From: CAVQKZ01 sp963837325
GTDB lineage: Bacteria > Actinomycetota > Actinomycetes > Mycobacteriales > Jatrophihabitantaceae
Direction of reading: 5' to 3'
Length of the DNA stretch: 23,103 bases
NCBI GenBank assembly: GCA_963837325.1
Contig: CAWIMV010000003.1
Coordinates: 1-23,103, forward strand
Shown here: piece after piece, positions 19,270 to 23,103 of the stretch
Layout of the letters: each line of letters opens with the position of its first letter
Numbering within the stretch: position 1 is the first letter of the stretch
Notes under the pieces: model-generated
What the model saw: the letters and a program-made list of their open reading frames with translations, nothing else
What the model was told of the DNA's origin: nothing
Databases searched by the model: none
Made by a program: the position numbers and the translations under genes

Positions 19270-19745
19270 CCGGCACCGCCCGATGCGCCGGTCGACGTTT
19301 GCACCGGCGGCGGCGCAGCGGACGGGGCCGGCGCGGGCGCGGGTGGCGGCGACGGTGCGGGGACGACAGCCGCGGGAGCCGGCGCGGGGGGACGCGGGGC
19401 ACCCGCGGCCGTCGTCGTGGAACCGCCGTTCGAACCGGCGGGAGCTGTCGTCGAACTCCCGCCGGCAGCATGGGAGTTCACCTCAGAACGCAGCACATTT
19501 ATCCGTCGCTCGAGCCGCGCGAGCAAGGCCTTTTCAGCCGCCGCGGACCGCTGCAACGCCGAGATGGATTCGGGCGCGTCCCCCGCTGGCGTGGACGCGC
19601 CGGTGCCGCTTGGCGGCGTAGTCTGCGTGGCCGGAGCCGTGTGCATCGCCCACGTGGTCGTGAGACCGAACGCGGCCGCGGCCACGGGGGCGCTGAGGAC
19701 AGTGGTCATCCAGCGCGAACGACGGCTGGTGCGATCAGCCATCAT
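19266..19745 (-). CDS. small membrane-anchored coiled-coil protein with Ala/Pro tail
   Basis: About 159 aa, family not recognised. A basic start (MMADRTSRRSRW) leads to a membrane helix at about 15-33. A short external coiled coil (SISALQRSAAAEKALLARL) follows, then a Thr/Gly linker and a long Ala/Pro tail ending TSTGASGGAG. The end contains T-G-A-S, which resembles the [S/T]GA[S/T] core that ApbE flavinylates, and the gene overlaps apbE by ATGA. This makes it a candidate, though weak, flavin carrier. The frame is open to 19988, but homology-free residues upstream overlap the preceding gene. ATGs at 19754, 19745 and 19742 are possible starts; 19745 has GGGG nine bases upstream. Confidence 0.65.
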   Translation of the reverse strand: MMADRTSRRSRWMTTVLSAPVAAAAFGLTTTWAMHTAPATQTTPPSGTGASTPAGDAPESISALQRSAAAEKALLARLERRINVLRSEVNSHAAGGSSTTAPAGSNGGSTTTAAGAPRPPAPAPAAVVPAPSPPPAPAPAPSAAPPPVQTSTGASGGAG

Positions 19746-20178
19746 CGCCACCATCCCCGCCTGACCCGTCGTCGTCACTTCGGGACGGGCTGGCCGTCGG
19801 CCGCGTCGCGTCGATGTGCTTCGGCTTCGGCGAGGCCGACTGCACCGAGCCATGCGGCTCGCCGGCCGAGTCGGACACGGCCGCTGGTGCCGGGGCCGCG
19901 TGGGCCGGCGCGGATCCGCGAGACGCGTCTGCTCCGAGCCGGATTTCAGCTTGGGCCCGATTGATCGCAGCTCGGAGGCTGTCCGCACGCTGGACGGATG
20001 CCGCGAGCTCGGCCCGGACGGCGGCCAAGGCGTCGGTGTTACGGCTCGATGCGGGTTGAGGTGGGACGGCCGGAGCCGCCGCCCGATGCGGGCCGCCGAA
20101 CGCGAGGACCACGCCCGCCCCCACTACCAGCACCGCCGATGCAGCCACCGCGATGTTCAACCGGACCAGCCGTTTCAC
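19735..20178 (-). CDS. small membrane-anchored coiled-coil protein
   Basis: A 147-aa protein of unknown family. The GTG start at 20178 has a good ribosome site (GAAGGAG, five bases away). After MKRLVRLN comes a membrane helix at 9-27. A ~35-residue external coiled coil (AAVRAELAASVQRADSLRA) follows, then a low-complexity Ala/Pro/Ser tail ending in acidic Gly/Asp. The layout is the same as in the next gene, so the two may form a hetero-coiled coil. It heads the six-gene electron-transfer set and overlaps the next gene by about 11 bases. Confidence 0.7.
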   Translation of the reverse strand: MKRLVRLNIAVAASAVLVVGAGVVLAFGGPHRAAAPAVPPQPASSRNTDALAAVRAELAASVQRADSLRAAINRAQAEIRLGADASRGSAPAHAAPAPAAVSDSAGEPHGSVQSASPKPKHIDATRPTASPSRSDDDGSGGDGGDDG

Positions 20179-20228
20179 GAGCGCTCCTTCGGTTGTAGAT
20201 GTGCCCCCCCGAGGTGTGCTACCTCCCG

Positions 20229-20256
20229 CTATCGCCCAGCGCCATGTGCGGGTTAC
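20229..20256 (-). promoter_or_regulatory. candidate ECF-type promoter for the electron-transfer genes
   Basis: On the - strand GTAACCC (20256-20250) is followed after 15 bases by CGATAG (20234-20229), about 50 bases before the GTG at 20178. An AAC-containing -35 and a CGA/CGT-type -10 are usual for ECF sigma factors, and such a factor is encoded immediately upstream. The 99-base gap at 20179-20277 is the only break between anti-sigma and carrier genes. It also holds a small GAGGT/ACCTC hairpin at 20211-20225. Confidence 0.3.
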
Positions 20257-20277
20257 GCCGATTTGCGATGCATCGGG

Positions 20278-20988
20278 TCATTCCGGTCTGACGGGCTGCC
20301 GCGACTCGTGCGTGTGAGCCGGTTCCGGGTCGCGCGACTCGTTGCCGATGTCAGACTCATCAGCTCTGGATGCGTCGCCGCGGGTTCCAGATTCTTCGTA
20401 GCCGGTTTCGCGGTCGCGGGTCCGGTCAGCTGTCCCGGATCCAGCTGTCTCCTGCCGCTCATCGAAGGATTCCTCGGCTGCCGCTGCGTCGTCGCGAGGT
20501 GGGCTTGTTGGCAGTGGCGAACGGCCGCGCTTGTCAGCCCTCGAAGCCCCTGGAACCGGGCGCGGCAACGACCGGCTGGGTCGGGGTCGGACTGCCTTCG
20601 GCAACGAGGAGGGGCCTGGGGCCGCTGCGGGGGCGCGCACAGCCGGGGCCGGCGCGACCGAGGAGGAAACCACCGGCTCGGCCCTCGGCGTGCGGTTGTC
20701 GGCAGCCGCGGCCGCGACACCGGACAGGCCCGCGCCGACCGATCCGACCACGATGACCCCGGCGATCGCCTTCCGGTGTCGACGGGTTCGAGGCTGCGTT
20801 GGTGCCGACCCGGGGGCGCCGGCGAGCAACGCTTCGAGCTGTACTGACGGGACCGGTGCCGGGCCGCACCCGAGGGCACGCAGTTCGCCGAGTAAGTTCT
20901 CCAGGGAGGCTGAACCGCTCGTAGGCAACGGATCGTCGGCGCGCAACTGTTCCTCCCATTCCTCGATCGCGCTATCGTCCGGGCTCAC
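20278..20988 (-). CDS. membrane anti-sigma-like protein
   Basis: A 236-aa protein whose ATG overlaps the sigma factor stop (ATGA). This is the classic sigma/anti-sigma arrangement. The cytoplasmic N-terminal ~70 residues are acidic (SPDDSAIEEWEEQLRADD). One membrane helix lies near 74-95 (KAIAGVIVVGSVGAG). The external part is disordered: Pro/Ala-rich, then Arg/Asp/Glu-rich to the end. The HxxxCxxC zinc motif of ZAS anti-sigma factors is absent, so assignment rests on context and topology. It may release the sigma factor on an envelope or redox signal. Confidence 0.65.
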   Translation of the reverse strand: MSPDDSAIEEWEEQLRADDPLPTSGSASLENLLGELRALGCGPAPVPSVQLEALLAGAPGSAPTQPRTRRHRKAIAGVIVVGSVGAGLSGVAAAAADNRTPRAEPVVSSSVAPAPAVRAPAAAPGPSSLPKAVRPRPSRSLPRPVPGASRADKRGRSPLPTSPPRDDAAAAEESFDERQETAGSGTADRTRDRETGYEESGTRGDASRADESDIGNESRDPEPAHTHESRQPVRPE

Positions 20989-21542
20989 TGCTTGGTTACG
21001 CCGTCACGCTCGTCCAGGATCTGACGCAGTGTCAGCAACGCCCGGCGTTGCAGCTGCTTCACGGCTCCTGGCGAGCGGTGCACGATCTGCGCGACTTCGC
21101 CGACCGACAGATCGGCGACCACGCGGAGCACGACGACCTCGCGCTGAACAGTGGGCAACCGAGCCAGCAATTCGACCACCCCGTCGTTGGCAAGTCGGCC
21201 AAGCGCCTCGTGCTCGGCCGAATCGCTCACGCGGAGGTCGCTTTCGGGCCGGTACTCGACCGGCATCGGACGGCGGCGCCGGCTTCGGACGTCATCGACC
21301 ATTCGGGCATGCGCGATCGAGAAGACGAAGGTGCGCAACCCGGCCGCGCCGCCGGTCAGCTCCGGTAGTCGGGGGAACACGGCCAGGAAGACGTCGCTCG
21401 CAGCCGCCTCCGGATCTGCGACTCCTTTGGCCCTGAGGTAGCCGAGAACCACGGGCGCCAGGTCGTCGTAGATCGCCCGGAGCGCCGAGCTGTTCCCAGC
21501 TCGCGCCGCCGATACAACATGGTCGGTAATCACTTCAGCCAT
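20985..21542 (-). CDS. ECF-like RNA polymerase sigma factor
   Basis: A 185-aa sigma-70 family protein with region 2 and region 4 only. Region 2 (about 18-90) includes AASDVFLAVFPRLPEL and FVFSIAHARMVDDVRSRRR. Region 4 (about 120-175) includes LPTVQREVVVLRVV and a helix-turn-helix (LSVGEVAQIV, then SPGAVKQLQRRAL). The ATG at 21542 lacks a strong ribosome site. The next gene is the anti-sigma-like protein. Autoregulation and control of the ApbE/NuoF-like set downstream are likely but inferred from position. Confidence 0.9.
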   Translation of the reverse strand: MAEVITDHVVSAARAGNSSALRAIYDDLAPVVLGYLRAKGVADPEAAASDVFLAVFPRLPELTGGAAGLRTFVFSIAHARMVDDVRSRRRRPMPVEYRPESDLRVSDSAEHEALGRLANDGVVELLARLPTVQREVVVLRVVADLSVGEVAQIVHRSPGAVKQLQRRALLTLRQILDERDGVTKQ

Positions 21543-21602
21543 GGCCGTGACCGCGGAGTCGCCGGCGTGGCCGGTCTATTGGACGCGGCAGCGCGACACT
21601 GA

Positions 21603-22844
21603 TCACGGAAGCGTTCCGCCGCCCCCGCATCCGGAACTGGACGCGGTCGGGGTCGCTGGACCGGACGAGCTGGTCGTGGTCGGCGGATCCAACACCGGCG
21701 TCGCAGTGTCGGTAGCCGAGGTGACGTCGGTGGGCGGGTCGGACGTCATGGTCGTGTTCGCGCTTGTCGTGAGGTCAGTCGATGGCGTCGGGCACACGGG
21801 TGGACTCACGGGTACAGCGGACGTCGGTGGCACCGGATCGGGCCCGCGGGTCGACGGCGGGTGCGGTGGCCGATTTGGTTTGGTCTTCGGCGGGCTCGGC
21901 GGGCTCGGCGGGCTCGGCGGGAGCGCCCGCGGCGGCCCGGGGTCGACTGGGCGCATCCTCGGCAGGGTTCGGGGCGAAGTTGCGGTCGGCGGCGTCGGGA
22001 CGGTCACGCCGCGGACGCCGACGGCGTACGTCGATTCCAGGCTCAGGACCGCTTCGAGATAGGCGCTGGAGTGGTTGTAGGCCAGGACGGCGCGGATCTG
22101 GCCGGCCGACTTTGCCAGGTTGCCTCCAGCGACGCAGAGGTAGTGCGCGGCCGCGGCGGCAGCGTCGTACACGTTGAACGGATCCGCGCGGTGATCGCCA
22201 TTTCCGTCGACGGCATAGTGTGCCCACGTCGAGGGGATGAACTGCATCGGTCCGACTGCGCGGTCGAAGATCCGATCTCCGTCCAAGGAGCCGCGATCGG
22301 TGTCTCGGATCAACGCGGTCGCGACACCATTCAAGGGAATCCCGATGATTTTCGCGGAAGAGGTGCCGTCTGTGCGTAATACGGCGCCGGCGAATCGGCC
22401 ATGGTCCGACTCGATCCGGCCGATCGCAGCCAGGAGCGGCCACGGAAGATGGCATTGCGGGTCCCGGGTCACCGATCGTCGTGCGGCGCGACGGTACGCG
22501 TCCAGCGCGGTCGCCGGGATCCCGTCAGATGCCAGGAATGAGACGACAGCCGGCGGCGGCTTCCGCGGATTGTTGAGCTGAGCCGATCCGGCCGGTGGCG
22601 AGCTGATGCCCTCGAGGATCGGTGACCCTGGGGTGGCAGTCGCGGGCCAAACCGCAGCGGACGACTGATCCTCTTGGGCCGGTGCCCCTGCGAAGGCGGC
22701 TGCCGGCACGTCAGCTCGAGTTGCCAGTACGACACCGACCACGGCGCAGACGATGGTAAGCAGCAACACAGGGCCGGACCAGCGCGGCAGCATCACCCAC
22801 GCGCACGCCGCTGCGTGCCCGGGCCTCTCGGTGCGGAGCCGCAT
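21603..22844 (-). CDS. lytic murein transglycosylase, membrane anchored, Pro-rich tail
   Basis: A 413-aa peptidoglycan-cleaving enzyme of the MltB/SLT_2 type. A membrane or signal helix lies at 24-42. The catalytic domain spans about 100-275, with the putative general acid E145 in GRIESDHG, then AVGPMQFIPSTW (196-207), DGNGDHRADPFNVYDAA and AYNHSSAYL. The last 130 residues are a Pro/Ser/Thr linker containing PPSPPSPPSPP and ending in a short Gly/Cys tail; this probably spans or binds the wall. It stands 60 bases upstream of the sigma gene and may share its transcript. The start is set at 22844, the first ATG of the frame; the ATG at residue 18 (22793) is an alternative close to the membrane helix. 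Confidence 0.9.
   Translation of the reverse strand: MRLRTERPGHAAACAWVMLPRWSGPVLLLTIVCAVVGVVLATRADVPAAAFAGAPAQEDQSSAAVWPATATPGSPILEGISSPPAGSAQLNNPRKPPPAVVSFLASDGIPATALDAYRRAARRSVTRDPQCHLPWPLLAAIGRIESDHGRFAGAVLRTDGTSSAKIIGIPLNGVATALIRDTDRGSLDGDRIFDRAVGPMQFIPSTWAHYAVDGNGDHRADPFNVYDAAAAAAHYLCVAGGNLAKSAGQIRAVLAYNHSSAYLEAVLSLESTYAVGVRGVTVPTPPTATSPRTLPRMRPVDPGPPRALPPSPPSPPSPPKTKPNRPPHPPSTRGPDPVPPTSAVPVSPPVCPTPSTDLTTSANTTMTSDPPTDVTSATDTATPVLDPPTTTSSSGPATPTASSSGCGGGGTLP
21889..21921. repeat. 9-bp tandem repeat encoding SPP units
   Basis: GGCGGGCTC (+ strand) is repeated three times with a further 6-base partial copy. On the coding strand it encodes PPSPPSPPSPP in the transglycosylase tail. Such tracts vary in length by slippage. 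Confidence 0.85.
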
Positions 22845-22938
22845 CTGCGAGCCAATCTTGTCGGGTTCATGCGATCGGCGCGTTGGTCGATCCGAACTTC
22901 CGAAACGCTAAGCATTTGCCGAGACGGCAGATCAGGAA

Positions 22939-22952
22939 TGACAGATCTGTCA
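22939..22952. promoter_or_regulatory. 14-bp perfect palindrome upstream of the transglycosylase
   Basis: TGACAGATCTGTCA is a perfect palindrome about 95 bases before the transglycosylase ATG. It repeats the ATGACA/TGTCA words found at 152-182 and 16011-16044, though with tighter spacing. It is probably a dimeric regulator site. The region 22845-23103 contains no convincing gene. Confidence 0.45.
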
Positions 22953-23010
22953 CGCAGGACTCACGTCCCGTGCGCTCTGCCAATCGACGGCGGGTGGCTG
23001 AAAGTCTTTT

Positions 23011-23049
23011 GAACACAGCGGAATGTGGTCAGCGGTCGTCGCTGTGTTC
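23011..23049. promoter_or_regulatory. 10-bp inverted repeat with 19-base loop
   Basis: GAACACAGCG at 23011-23020 pairs perfectly with CGCTGTGTTC at 23040-23049. There is no T-run on the 3' side of either strand apart from CTTTT just before the left arm. It could be a terminator for a gene beyond the window or a spaced operator. The sequence does not decide. Confidence 0.35.
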
Positions 23050-23103
23050 CAATTCGGAGTGACGGTTCGTCCCAGTCTCGGCTCCGGACCAGAGTGCCGG
23101 TGG

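Overview
The window is high-GC DNA with dense coding in G/C-ending codons, frequent GTG starts and ATGA/GTGA gene overlaps. These traits, together with a 3Fe-4S ferredoxin/NuoF-like/ApbE cluster, an ECF sigma factor with a membrane partner and an MltB-type transglycosylase, suggest a soil-type actinomycete (Actinomycetota). I cannot name a genus. No rRNA, tRNA, CRISPR array, transposase or phage gene was seen.

Left end (1-2176, + strand): a regulatory leader with a CATGACA/TGTCATG inverted repeat and a 12-bp direct repeat, then an OmpR-family response regulator and its overlapping membrane histidine kinase. A perfect 16-bp hairpin at 2108-2148 separates this pair from the convergent operon.

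Centre (15917 down to 2202, - strand): one large operon for exported copper proteins. In transcription order it encodes a ~1806-aa secreted protein with an SdrD_B-like module, an IPT/TIG module and a parallel beta-helix; a Tat-exported multicopper oxidase (MCO-A); a second oxidase-like protein (MCO-B); a ~1046-aa cupredoxin protein with Ig-like repeats (MCO-C); a small membrane-anchored protein; and a CopC-CopD (YcnJ-type) copper protein. The histidine motifs needed for a trinuclear copper centre appear to be split between MCO-A (HWH, HCH and the type-1 Cys) and MCO-B (HPH, HSH), with MCO-C lacking both sets. This reads like a six-cupredoxin oxidase divided over three genes, and it is the most interesting proposal here.

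Every gene of this operon is interrupted by single-base indels: about 25 in 13.7 kb, 21 of them insertions. The genes on either side have none. Correcting the indels restores one continuous reading frame per gene, and all five frame sums are divisible by three. Uncorrected sequencing error is the simplest explanation, but recent decay of the operon is not excluded.

Right part (22844 down to 16055, - strand): intact genes. They are a lytic transglycosylase, an ECF-like sigma factor and its membrane anti-sigma-like partner (ATGA overlap), two small membrane-anchored coiled-coil proteins, ApbE flavin transferase, a ferric-reductase-like membrane protein, a NuoF-like flavin/FeS protein and a 3Fe-4S ferredoxin. 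The last six form a tightly overlapping set that probably carries electrons from NAD(P)H or ferredoxin across the membrane to an external flavin carrier. ATGACA/TGTCAT sites occur upstream of the response regulator, the copper operon and the transglycosylase, so one regulator may tie the window together.
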